36,532 nucleotides of DNA from Actinomycetota bacterium (GTDB lineage Bacteria; Actinomycetota; Acidimicrobiia; Acidimicrobiales; Ilumatobacteraceae): NCBI GenBank assembly GCA_026393535.1, contig JAPKZY010000065.1, positions 1 through 36,532 of the forward strand, read 5' to 3'. The translations under genes and the position numbers were made by a program. This document shows positions 27,401-34,365 of this stretch, in pieces (positions within the stretch are counted from its first letter, which is position 1; each line of letters opens with the position of its first letter). The notes under the pieces are model-generated. The model made no database searches, was not told the DNA's origin, and saw only the letters and a program-made list of their open reading frames with translations.

Positions 27401-30400
27401 GGCGGTGCCGACATAGTTCGGCAACGGGTCAAACGTCACTGTTCCGTTCGAATTCACTGTGTATGTGCCTTCTCCAGGCACTTCCAACGTTATCTTGTCG
27501 CACGTAAACGGACCAGAGCCGTAGCCACACAAAAAGAGAGAAGTGCTAACAAAGGGATAACCGGTCTCTGCCTGATCATTAGTTAGCGGAGAAATGACTT
27601 GGTTGACATCTTGGCCATTGATGGATGTGTCGTTCACCGCACTCGGAATTGCCTGAGAAGGAATAGTGAGTGAATAATCTTCCACTTCACCAGATGCAAG
27701 TTTTCCAGTTGGGATCGTGATGGTTTCGTAACTCAATCGAAAACGGGCGTAGGTAAGACCCACAGATAGACCAGACGGCACTGTCCAAGTAATAGTGGCC
27801 GACGTGGCGCCCGCAACCGGATCAACTGCACATGCTCGTTCGCTAAATGAAAAGACTTCATCTCTATTGAAGTCGATCCAACCGCACAGATTCGCAGTAG
27901 CTGTAACACCAGCTAACGAGACCGTTGCGCTATAACTGTCTCCTGTATTTCCGAAGTTCACAGTAGGAGAAGCAACCAACGCTGCGACTCCGTCATCAGC
28001 CTTGGCGTTACCTGCAAGCGATGCCCAACGGGCAACTGCATCAGCATTTGTTGAGGCATACAAGGTAGAGGCTTGGTCCGCAGCAACAGTTGCTCCCATG
28101 CGAAGATCACCAAAACCGTGGCTTGCGACACCGGTTGATTCATATGTCGTTGGAACTAATCCAAAGTCCTCAGACATACTTGCAGTCAAGTTCCAACCGT
28201 CCACATATCCGGTTCCGCGTGCCGTTGTTAATGAAACGTCGAAAGAGATTGATGTCACCGTGCCGTTGATTTGTAGAGATCCACACCCAGCTTGAGCGGT
28301 TGCTCCATACCCAGATGTTGAGTGACATGAGATTGATGGATTCTTAATTGTCGGCTCTACATGCGTCCCACCAACAACCTGCATGTTTGTTCCGCTCAAC
28401 GCCGTGAGGGTGACTCCAGGTGTAATAACTGTCATCTCGCTCCAGGCAGTAGACGAACCGGAACCACCGCCCCAGCCAGCAAAAGAGAAAACGGCATTTG
28501 TAACTGCTTTAGAAAATGAAAGCGTCAATATTCCGCGTGACGGACATAAAGCACTTGCAGCACAGCCTGAGTTGCTGGTTTGAATGTACACACCAGGCTC
28601 GGTTACTAATCCTGTTGCCACGAAGTCGCCAGCTTGTCCACCGCGCTGACTCAGTGATTCAGTTTGATCACCGATACAGAGATAGTCGCCTGTGACTCCA
28701 ACGGAATATGTAACTCCATTGGGCAGGGTCGTTTGCTTGACTCTGTTCGCACTATTGCTTCCTGAACATCCGGCCGTACCAGTAGTAGTTCCACCAACCC
28801 ATGACCACAGATTGCTTCCCATTGAACTATTTGCATCAAACGACGCTGCATCATTGCCGGCCATATCTTGAATCGCCGCGTTAGTTGTAGCTGAGTTACT
28901 TGCAGGGGCCTGATACGAAACAACTAAAGGATCACTCGATGAGACAGTGGTTCCAATAGTAAGTCGAACTGTCGAGCCGACAATCGTTATCGCCGTTGGG
29001 GTGTATGGCGTTTCACCCACGAAAACCGTGAAAGCACTGAGAGATGGCGTGGGAGAAGTTACAAGGGATTCGTTGAAAGACACCGTGACAGTGCTGCCAC
29101 TACCGGCTACGGAACTTACGGTTGGTGAAACTCTGTCGGGACCCGCAATCGACAAGTTGGTGGCTGTCGTTGCAGCTAAAGAATCAACATCGTTACCCGA
29201 AGCATCTTGATTCGCAAGATTTGTGGGATCCGCATTAGTCGTTGGTGCTGAGTACGCAACTGTGACCGTTTGGCCAAATTGAATAGCAGTACCCAATGTC
29301 AACTGAACTGTTGAACCTGACACGGTGGTACTGGTAACAATCGCAGGCACTCCAGCTGCAAGCACTGTGTAGGCCGTTGTCGGTGCCGTCGTTGTACTTA
29401 AGGCCTCATCATATGTCATGGTCAGAATTGTTCCAGCCGAGTTAACAGAAGCTGAGGAGAACACGGGAGCCCGCAAGTCAGGAGCGACAGTAGAACTATT
29501 CGTAGCCGTAATTCCAGTTACGGAGAGCATGTCGTTACCAGCAGTGTCTTGTAACGCCGCGTTGTTGGCGGTTGCGTCATCCGCAGGTGCTGTGTACGAG
29601 ACAACAACCGTCCTGTTGGATGTAATCGTCACGCCCGAAATATTTGCAGTGATCTTATTGTCAGGGATGTTGCGGTTGAAACCGGAAATCGTTACAGGAA
29701 CACCATTGACTGAAATGGTGAATGCGGTCGTTGCAGAAATATTTGAGCTGATGATTTCACTGAAATTTATTTGAACTTGCGTACCCGAAGATAGGACAGT
29801 TGCTGAAGTCATTGTTGGGCGAGTCACGTCATTGGCGGAACTGTTTGTGACGTTCTGAGCGGTAAACGATACGGCATCGTTTCCAGCACTATCTTGAACC
29901 GCTGCATTCGAGGTTGCGGAGTTAACAGCTGGTGCCGAGTAGGCAACTGTAATTGTTGCAGCATTATTCACCGAAGTAGCAAGGGTAAGAACAACTGTTG
30001 ATGTTGTTCCCGACGCGGTAACGGTGGAAACAGTGGCAGGGTTTCCATCAACAAGCACGGCAAAATTGCTTGGCGTGGCAGTCGTCGCGCTCATGGTCTC
30101 GTTATAAGTCAATGTCAGAGTGACACCATTTGCAGCCAGCAATGCAGAACTATAGACCGGGGCAATTTGGTCCACTGTCGAACTATTCGTCACGCTGGAT
30201 GCTGCCAAAGTAATTGCATCGTTGCCTGCAGTATCTTGCGTGGCAGTATTTGTTGTCGCCGAGTTAACTGCCGGAGCCGTATACGCAACGGTCACTGCCT
30301 TGCCGCTACCAATTGCTGACGCCAATGTGAGCTGCACGGTCATTCCTGATATTGCAACGGAGTTAACGGTGACTGCGCTTGCGTTCGCCGTAACCGCAAA

Positions 30401-32932
30401 GGCGCTTGCCAATGGAGCAGTCGTTCCTAATGTTTCGTTATAGGTCAATGTCAATGTCAAACCATTGGCTGCAAGTGTCGAAGAACTGTAGACAGGTGAT
30501 GTCTGATCCACAGTTGAACCATTAGTCACACTTGTCGCGGTTAACGAAACTGCATCATTACCAGCGGTGTCCTGAATGGCCAGGTTTGTTGAAGCCGTAT
30601 TGACAGCAGGTGCTGTATACGCAACAGTGACAGTTTTTCCATTACCTATTGCTGAGGCGAGGGTAAGAACGATTGATCTGATTCCAAGTGTATTGAACAC
30701 TGAAGACTTAGCTACAGAAGAAACTACGACAGGATTTCCGTTTGAAAGAACTGTAAAGGCTGATGCAGCCGCTGTTGTAGTACTCACTTCTTCGTCATAG
30801 ACCAAGTCAATAGTTAATCCATTCGAAGCCAATGAACTGCTCAAATACACCGGTGATCTTTGATCAACTGAGGAACTGTTAGTTGCCAAGGTGATAGCAG
30901 AGAACGACGGAGCATCGTTACCTGCCACGTCTTGAATAGCGGTGTTGGCAGCAGTCGCATCAACACTCGGCGCCGTGTATGCCACCGTGACAGTTTTTCC
31001 ACTACCCACCGCGGAGCTAAGCGTTAGCACAACAGTCTTGGTTCCTGATGCTGTCGCGACAGACGTCACCGGAATTGTGTCTGCACCGTTAGTGACGGTG
31101 AAAGCACTCGCCAGTGCAGTTGTAGTTGAGAGGTTTTCGTTATAGGTCAACGTGATCGTGAGACCCGTAGACGTATTTGCGACAGACGAATAGATCGGTG
31201 CAACTTGGTCAACCGTCGAACTATTCGTGAAACCTACTGCGGTAAGAGAAGCGGCATCGTTGCCAACCATGTCCTGAATAGCTGTATTCGTCGTGGCTCC
31301 ACTTGCAGTAGGCGCTGCATACGCGATTGTCAGCGTTTTTTCAGAACTCACCACTGAACCTAGTGTTAGCTGCACTGTGGAACCAGAGATTGCGACTGAA
31401 CTTACAACTACATCAGTTCCGCTTGCCTGCACAGTAAACGCGCTAGCCAGTGCAGTGGTCGAGGACAATGGCTCGCTATACGTCAGCGTCACAATTGTGC
31501 CAGCTGTATTAATTGCCGCAGAGACGTATGTCGGTGGAACACCGACAGGAGTAACAGCTGGCGTTGAAGCACCAGAAGCAGTCGAAGTTTTATCGCCGTT
31601 AATTGCAACGGATGTGAATGTGTAGCCAGTGCCGTTAGTGAGTCCTGTAATCGTGCAACTGCCCGAGGCGCCAGTAACCGTGCACGTTTTAGTCCCGTCT
31701 TGCACAGCTGTAACGGTGTAACCAGTTGGCGTAATTCCCGAAGGTGCAGAGACCGTTACAGTTGCCTGACCATCGCCCGCTACTGCAGTCGGTATTCCAG
31801 GTGCACTAGGTGCAACATATATTGAATACACCTTCTTGATGTACGGAGTACTTGCTGTACCAACAAGGATGTACCCATCGGAAAGAACTACCGCTTTGTT
31901 GACTGTGCCTCCTGTAGCCGCGTCGTAACTAAATGTGGCGTCAAGTGTTCCGTCGGTGTTAAATCGTTTGAGCTTGCTGGTAAATGAACCGCCAACAACT
32001 AGCTTTCCATCGCTTTGTAAAACAGCGGTCGTTGCTCCAGAACCTAAAGCAGCCACAGCAGCATTTGTGTTAAACGTGGTGTCTGCTACTCCCGACGACG
32101 AGAATTTCTTTACGTTCCCTGTAAATGGGCCAACCACAAAAACGTTTCCCAAGGCGTCAACTGCCACGGCAGTAGGCGTAGAGCTGAGACCACTAGTGAT
32201 GGCCGTATTGAAAGTGTTGTCTGCAGCAGAGAAAGTTCCATTAGACGACAAACGCTTGAGATATCCCATTGCGACAGGGCCCATGACATAAATATTGTTT
32301 GAGCTATCAAGTGACAATCCTGACGGTGTACCCATGGCTGAAGTAATTGATGTCTGAGTAAAGGTCGAATCTATTTTTCCGGCATTACTTGTAGTGGTGG
32401 GCAAATCTTGCACACCAACAAGTCTGTTGGTGCTGTTTGCACCGGCACTTGCAACAATGATTCGCCCGTTGGTCACCGTCTGTACGGCAACCCCAGAAAG
32501 AACACTGTTAGAGAGATAGTTTCCTGCGGCAGTGCTTCCTGAGTACGCATTGGTATTGAAGGTTGAATCAAGAGCGCCCGCTGATGTGTATCTGTAGATA
32601 CTGCTGACGCGCGTTGCCACGATGATGTTGCCGGCACTGTCAACTGCGATTCCATTGACAGAGTCAGCCGTTGTAATCGTGAGAGAAGTCGCACCCGCGC
32701 TACTCAGTTTTTTTACGGTGCTGGCATAGGACACATAGATATTTCCACTGCTGTCCTTCACCATCCCGGTGACTGCTCCAAATGTCGAACCTACGGCTGT
32801 ATTGAAGGTGGTCTCTAAAGATCCGGGGCCCTGGGCCCATACTCGAGTGGGTGAGGCAACAATGTTCAACAAGGCCAAGACAAGGGTGGCGAGTAACAAG
32901 GTGGCCATTAGCTGGCTGACGCGGCGGCGCAT
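21410..32932 (-). CDS. Giant secreted mosaic adhesin with CshA-type and SwmB-like repeats
   Basis: One unbroken frame of 3840 codons. ATG 32932 is preferred over GTG 32935 because AGGTGA (32936-32941) lies 4 nt before it. Residues ~1-34 form a Sec signal peptide ending in RVWAQ. Then: Delta-60/NHL-like propeller repeats (~35-375, e.g. VLQSDGKLVVGGSF), an Fn3-like domain (~377-467), eight SwmB-like repeats (~468-1368), an unassigned beta-rich region with six Cys (~1369-1585), a GEVED domain (~1585-1760, ending GEVEDYSL), seventeen CshA-type fibril repeats (~1762-3710), and an SdrD-B-like domain (~3711-3840, beginning GDKVWRDLNGDGY). Composition is Thr/Ser/Val-rich. There is no LPXTG and no C-terminal membrane helix. 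By family knowledge it is probably an extended surface or secreted adhesin; ligand and anchoring are unknown. A TetR gene lies upstream. Confidence 0.9.
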   Translation of the reverse strand: MRRRVSQLMATLLLATLVLALLNIVASPTRVWAQGPGSLETTFNTAVGSTFGAVTGMVKDSSGNIYVSYASTVKKLSSAGATSLTITTADSVNGIAVDSAGNIIVATRVSSIYRYTSAGALDSTFNTNAYSGSTAAGNYLSNSVLSGVAVQTVTNGRIIVASAGANSTNRLVGVQDLPTTTSNAGKIDSTFTQTSITSAMGTPSGLSLDSSNNIYVMGPVAMGYLKRLSSNGTFSAADNTFNTAITSGLSSTPTAVAVDALGNVFVVGPFTGNVKKFSSSGVADTTFNTNAAVAALGSGATTAVLQSDGKLVVGGSFTSKLKRFNTDGTLDATFSYDAATGGTVNKAVVLSDGYILVGTASTPYIKKVYSIYVAPSAPGIPTAVAGDGQATVTVSAPSGITPTGYTVTAVQDGTKTCTVTGASGSCTITGLTNGTGYTFTSVAINGDKTSTASGASTPAVTPVGVPPTYVSAAINTAGTIVTLTYSEPLSSTTALASAFTVQASGTDVVVSSVAISGSTVQLTLGSVVSSEKTLTIAYAAPTASGATTNTAIQDMVGNDAASLTAVGFTNSSTVDQVAPIYSSVANTSTGLTITLTYNENLSTTTALASAFTVTNGADTIPVTSVATASGTKTVVLTLSSAVGSGKTVTVAYTAPSVDATAANTAIQDVAGNDAPSFSAITLATNSSSVDQRSPVYLSSSLASNGLTIDLVYDEEVSTTTAAASAFTVLSNGNPVVVSSVAKSSVFNTLGIRSIVLTLASAIGNGKTVTVAYTAPAVNTASTNLAIQDTAGNDAVSLTATSVTNGSTVDQTSPVYSSSTLAANGLTLTLTYNETLGTTAPLASAFAVTANASAVTVNSVAISGMTVQLTLASAIGSGKAVTVAYTAPAVNSATTNTATQDTAGNDAITLAASSVTNSSTVDQIAPVYSSALLAANGVTLTLTYNETMSATTATPSNFAVLVDGNPATVSTVTASGTTSTVVLTLATSVNNAATITVAYSAPAVNSATSNAAVQDSAGNDAVSFTAQNVTNSSANDVTRPTMTSATVLSSGTQVQINFSEIISSNISATTAFTISVNGVPVTISGFNRNIPDNKITANISGVTITSNRTVVVSYTAPADDATANNAALQDTAGNDMLSVTGITATNSSTVAPDLRAPVFSSASVNSAGTILTMTYDEALSTTTAPTTAYTVLAAGVPAIVTSTTVSGSTVQLTLGTAIQFGQTVTVAYSAPTTNADPTNLANQDASGNDVDSLAATTATNLSIAGPDRVSPTVSSVAGSGSTVTVSFNESLVTSPTPSLSAFTVFVGETPYTPTAITIVGSTVRLTIGTTVSSSDPLVVSYQAPASNSATTNAAIQDMAGNDAASFDANSSMGSNLWSWVGGTTTGTAGCSGSNSANRVKQTTLPNGVTYSVGVTGDYLCIGDQTESLSQRGGQAGDFVATGLVTEPGVYIQTSNSGCAASALCPSRGILTLSFSKAVTNAVFSFAGWGGGSGSSTAWSEMTVITPGVTLTALSGTNMQVVGGTHVEPTIKNPSISCHSTSGYGATAQAGCGSLQINGTVTSISFDVSLTTARGTGYVDGWNLTASMSEDFGLVPTTYESTGVASHGFGDLRMGATVAADQASTLYASTNADAVARWASLAGNAKADDGVAALVASPTVNFGNTGDSYSATVSLAGVTATANLCGWIDFNRDEVFSFSERACAVDPVAGATSATITWTVPSGLSVGLTYARFRLSYETITIPTGKLASGEVEDYSLTIPSQAIPSAVNDTSINGQDVNQVISPLTNDQAETGYPFVSTSLFLCGYGSGPFTCDKITLEVPGEGTYTVNSNGTVTFDPLPNYVGTATPVQYQITDSYTSPRNRTATITPTVTPASTATPDTSSDFVNTQQSKVVVTNDTPGTGSFSPSSVRLCGSGQTAPNCTATTVSVTGGVYTVNTTTGVVTFTPTTDWVGTAPPVTYQAADSLGQVASSTYTPTVISVPVANNDVSSAGYDVNQTISPLSNDTAGGSPLVATSVKLCGIDDPTTTGVNETETPNNCTKTSLTIPGVGTYTVNTSTGVVTFDPLPTFYGTASPITYQVADALGQYANATITPTVAAPPVPTASPNPSSDAWDTNQTINPLTNDAAGASDFPLVATTVKLCGINPAETPNSCSQTTLVVPNEGTYTVNPTTGVVTFDPLPTFAGTVATVVKYQVSDSLGRVANSTITPTVVAPPLPTASPNPSSDAYDTNQIINPLTNDTAGISGVPLVVTTVKLCGIDPLQNPNNCSQTSLTIPGEGTYTVNPTTGVVTFDPLPTFTGTVATVVKYQVTDTLNRTVNSTITPTVGTPPAPSASPNTSSGAYDTNQTIDPLANDSPGAVDFPFVATTVKLCGIDPVQNPNNCSQTSLTVPGEGTYTVNPTTGVVTFDPLSSFTGTVATVVKYQVTDTLNRTVNSTITPSVDPISAPSATPETKSVLPGGTVSFTSVTGGSGLASGTGLVISGASATCLVNTSVTPNTCVTGLTNSDGTWSINQATGVVTFVANSSLSAGTKTPVTYRVTDVTGQTATSTLTPIVPPPPVATNDTSTGPYDTNQTINPLTNDNPGAASAPLVVTTVKLCGIDPVQTPNNCTQTTLVVPNEGTYTVNPTTGIVTFDPVPSFVGTATAVAYQVADSIGQITNATITPQVSAPPLPTATPDAITTAHDTNQTYTPTSNDTPGASGAPFVATTVKLCGTSPVETPNNCTQTALTVTGEGTYTVDPATGVVTFDPLPSFKGTVATVVKYQATDTLNRTANSTITPTVTPPTAPTAAPETKSVLPGGTVTFTTITGDSGLATGTGLATTGATATCLVNTSVTPNTCGTGLTNSDGTWSIDQATGIVTFVANNPLAEGTKTAVTYRVTDVTGQTATSTLTPIVPPPPVATNDTSLGAYDTNQTINPLANDTAGAASAPLVATTVKLCGISPVQTPNNCTQTSLTVPGEGTYTVDPVTGVVTFDPLPTFTGTVATPVRYQVTDAVGRTVNATITPTVTPPPVPTATPNTGRGAYDTNQTVNPVTNDTPGAPTATFVATTVKLCGISPVQTPNSCDKTSLVVPNQGTYTVDPVTGVVTFDPLPTFTGTATPVGYQVTDILNRTASSTITLTVDPPPAPVATPETKLVLPGSSVAFSTITGSSGLATGTGLVTTGATATCLFTPGTTTCDADNSVTITGEGTYVLDPTTGIVTFTALSSAMSGTKPSITYRVTDIVGQTATSTLTPIIPDPPVATNDVSSGPYDTNQDISPLANDSFSSLTPAVKVSLKLCGLDPIQTPNSCDKTSLVVPNEGSYTVNSTTGVVTFDPLPSFTGTVATPPTYQVADSVGRYVNATITPTVSAPDAPTAKPETKLVLPGATISFTTTTGTAGLATGAGLATTGATATCLFTPGTTTCDADNSVTIVGEGTYVLDPATGIVTFTASATIMPGTKTPITYRVTDALGKTATSTLTPIVPAPPSATNDAISDGYDVNQTYTPLANDSFSSLAPVSKITLKLCGVEPVQKPNDCDKTVVTVPKEGTYTLNADGTVTFDPLPTFSGTATPLVYQVADSLGRFVNATITPTVAAPPVPAATLDTGKAKQGAKITLSPWLNDDGGTVDGTGEKLSLVPTSIRLCGTTTLEKMDALATTGQVVTCSLTKLKTADGTYTVDMKTGKVSFVHKKGFSGTVTEPVTYQIANTYKGATGPGIATGVLMPTIVPTTVPSVTLGDKVWRDLNGDGYQGPGDGGIEGVTVKLLTVKGKPVKDLFGKMVKPVVSDINGAFRFTGLPGGRYKLIVTYPDNYRPTIPDRPGREKNSSTTQAITKVMKIGQSDLSLDFGMVPKMSSGLAHTT
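21800..27650 (-). repeat. Seventeen tandem CshA-type fibril repeats (coding)
   Basis: Units of about 110-120 codons each end in a pattern like GTYTVNPTTGVVTFDPLP, then YQVTD, then ATITPTV. Thirteen short units carry LCG, with anchors near 27522, 27198, 26877, 26511, 26165, 25822, 25140, 24796, 24115, 23770, 23094, 22411 and 22060. Four long units have the Cys-containing loop CLVNTSVTPNTC (near 25460 and 24440) or CLFTPGTTTC (near 23430 and 22740). Adjacent units share nucleotide blocks of more than 30 identical bases, for example around 23659 and 24009, which points to fairly recent internal duplication or conversion. Confidence 0.85.
28830..31530 (-). repeat. Eight tandem SwmB-like repeats (coding)
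   Basis: Units of about 113-118 codons begin with patterns such as VDQVAPIYSS, continue with LTLTYNETL, TALASAFTV, VVLTLASAI and TVAYTAPA, and close with IQDTAGNDA. Unit starts fall near 31530, 31200, 30850, 30500, 30160, 29820, 29465 and 29125. The pattern matches the SwmB/Ig-like repeat seen in large bacterial surface proteins. No cysteine was seen in these units. They probably form stiff beta-sandwich spacers. Confidence 0.8.
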
Positions 32933-32935
32933 CAC

Positions 32936-33074
32936 TTCACCTGATCCATTGGACCTGTGGATAAGGTCGTCAATAGCCTTGAGTCAGTAGTTGTCACCTA
33001 TGTATTTTAGGCAGACGGTTGCCCAATTAGGTGGGGACTATGTATTTATGGTACTCAATCGCTCTGTTTGGGGC
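32936..33074 (-). promoter_or_regulatory. Leader and promoter region of the giant gene
   Basis: This is the 139-nt interval between the tetR stop and the giant gene. It holds the ribosome-binding site AGGTGA (32936-32941), a perfect DnaA-box 9-mer TTATCCACA (minus strand, 32956-32964), and two copies of AAATACATAG (minus strand; 32998-33007 and 33038-33047) exactly 40 bp apart. No clean -35/-10 pair could be assigned by eye. The repeated 10-mer may contain -10-like sequence or be a regulator site. Confidence 0.4.
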
Positions 33075-33686
33075 TTATTTTGGGTCTTTCCAACGATAAA
33101 TGGTCAAAACTGCCTCAATTGACACCTTGTTCCATGCGTCGAGGTCAACTTGGGATGGGTTCATTTCAGCCATCACTCGGCCGTTAATTTGGCCGATGCC
33201 CCAATAGGCAAGGGCCATGGCGTCGAGATCCTTCGTGACCCAGCCTTTTTCTTGGCCGAAAGTCATGACCCTGGCTAAAGATTCGGCGGTTTCGTGATTG
33301 ATGTCAATGACAGCGGCGGCAATGGCAGGGCTGGATTGGGCGGCACCCATGACGTTCATACGAATAGAGCGAAGGATGGCACGCTCTGGCGTATAGACGG
33401 CGGTGAAAATCTTACGAACAGACCGCTCGAAGTCGTCCCAGGTATCGGCCATGAGGGCAGCTGCCTCAAACGGAAGGATCATTTCCAAGTAGCTGCGGCG
33501 GTAGCGCTCAATTTGGGCCGCTTCCACCAAGGCTTCGCGGTTCTTGAAGAAGTGGTACACCGACGGTTCGCGAACGCCAACGGCAGTAGCAACGGTGCTG
33601 ACGCGCACCGACCCTTCACCACCAGACGAAATAGCCTCGATAGTGGCATTCAGCAATTTTGCGCGAGTATCTAGTTCTGCAATCAC
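33075..33686 (-). CDS. TetR-family transcriptional regulator
   Basis: The N-terminal helix-turn-helix of TetR type spans about residues 10-55: RAKLLNATIEAI, then VSTVATAVGVREPSVYHFFKNREALVEA, with the recognition helix EPSVYHFF. The C-terminal ligand-binding part (about 60-203) is helical and not recognisable to a specific subgroup. 203 aa is typical. The start is GTG 33686, with AGGGA just upstream. It lies 142 nt upstream of the giant gene on the same strand and may control it, itself, or both. A 21-bp imperfect palindrome (33709-33729) lies just before its start. The ligand is unknown. Confidence 0.93.
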   Translation of the reverse strand: MIAELDTRAKLLNATIEAISSGGEGSVRVSTVATAVGVREPSVYHFFKNREALVEAAQIERYRRSYLEMILPFEAAALMADTWDDFERSVRKIFTAVYTPERAILRSIRMNVMGAAQSSPAIAAAVIDINHETAESLARVMTFGQEKGWVTKDLDAMALAYWGIGQINGRVMAEMNPSQVDLDAWNKVSIEAVLTIYRWKDPK

Positions 33687-33708
33687 AGTCCCTAACCCTA
33701 GTCGGGGT

Positions 33709-33729
33709 GCTTTAAAAATGTTTCAAAGC
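33709..33729. promoter_or_regulatory. Candidate operator palindrome upstream of tetR
   Basis: GCTTTAAAA-ATG-TTTCAAAGC: two 9-nt arms with 8 of 9 positions complementary and a 3-nt centre. It lies 22 nt upstream of the tetR start, where an autoregulatory TetR operator would be expected. No second copy was seen ahead of the giant gene. Confidence 0.45.
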
Positions 33730-33744
33730 GGTGTGACGATTGGG

Positions 33745-34101
33745 TTACGGTTCCATCACAACCCAGCCCCGGCGCTGTAATTCAGCAGCAAGAACCTCGG
33801 CAGGGACTGATTTGAGTGAACGTTCGGCAGCTGTGACTTTGGGTTTGATTGCCTGAGGAGTTGGGGCAACGGGAGTGGGTGCGGCATCTGCTGATTCGGC
33901 GATCTCGGCCCATTCTTGAAGTTGTGCAATGAAGGCATCGGCTTCGTCACGTGTGAACCGTCCACCTGCTTGGCGTTGGTTGAAACCCATGGGGCCGCGT
34001 GCATCACGAAAATCTGTATGACCAGCTTCGTTCAAGAGTTCGAGTAGTTCACGCGTCTGTTTTGCTGTTGCTGGTGGGCCAGCTGGTTGTCCGAATGCCA
34101 T
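33745..34101 (-). CDS. Conserved hypothetical protein
   Basis: A 118-aa soluble protein. The N-terminal half (FGQPAGPPATAKQTRELLELL, then GHTDFRDARGPMGFNQRQAGG and FTRDEADAFIAQLQ) looks like a conserved small domain found in actinobacterial hypothetical proteins. A Pro/Ala linker (about residues 70-88) leads to a short C-terminal helix pair ending AAELQRRGWVVMEP. No catalytic motif is seen. The ATG has no clear ribosome-binding site. It lies 26 nt downstream of a small membrane-protein gene and 58 nt upstream of tetR. Function unknown. Confidence 0.8.
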   Translation of the reverse strand: MAFGQPAGPPATAKQTRELLELLNEAGHTDFRDARGPMGFNQRQAGGRFTRDEADAFIAQLQEWAEIAESADAAPTPVAPTPQAIKPKVTAAERSLKSVPAEVLAAELQRRGWVVMEP

Positions 34102-34127
34102 ACGCGAAACAGTACTCGTGGCGTCTT

Positions 34128-34334
34128 TCAGCGAATCAGACTGGCCAAGGCCCAGAGGCCAGCAATGGCGCCGATAGCAATCATCAAATAACTGCGGGCT
34201 TTAGGCGCTTCAGCCAAGTCGCCTTCGGCACGTGCCCGCGGTGGTGGTTTTACTAGGGCCATGATGTTGCCCGCTGCGAGCGCAAACCCAAGCGCCATCA
34301 CGAGATACGCAAGCAAGTTTTCTCCGAGGAACAT
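34128..34334 (-). CDS. Small two-helix membrane protein, hypothetical
   Basis: A 68-aa protein starting at ATG 34334 (a GTG one codon earlier is possible). Two hydrophobic segments, about residues 7-27 (LLAYLVMALGFALAAGN) and 47-66 (YLMIAIGAIAGLWALASLI), flank a charged, Pro/Arg-rich loop (KPPPRARAEGDLAEAPKARS). That predicts two membrane helices with a cytoplasmic loop. No family is recognised. The divergent VOC gene starts only 31 nt away, so their promoters must overlap the neighbouring coding region or be very compact. Confidence 0.7.
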   Translation of the reverse strand: MFLGENLLAYLVMALGFALAAGNIMALVKPPPRARAEGDLAEAPKARSYLMIAIGAIAGLWALASLIR

Positions 34335-34365
34335 CACTACAGATTAGGCGTGGCAGACTCTGGTC

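Noticed and set aside
21800-27650. Regular ~340-bp periodicity that could suggest a satellite or CRISPR-like array
   Set aside because: The repeats are in-frame protein modules with diverged third positions; the period is far too long for CRISPR and there is no leader or cas gene.
32978-32984. CTTGAGT, a perfect HAIR half-site upstream of the giant gene
   Set aside because: No partner half-site at the required 7-nt spacing on either side.
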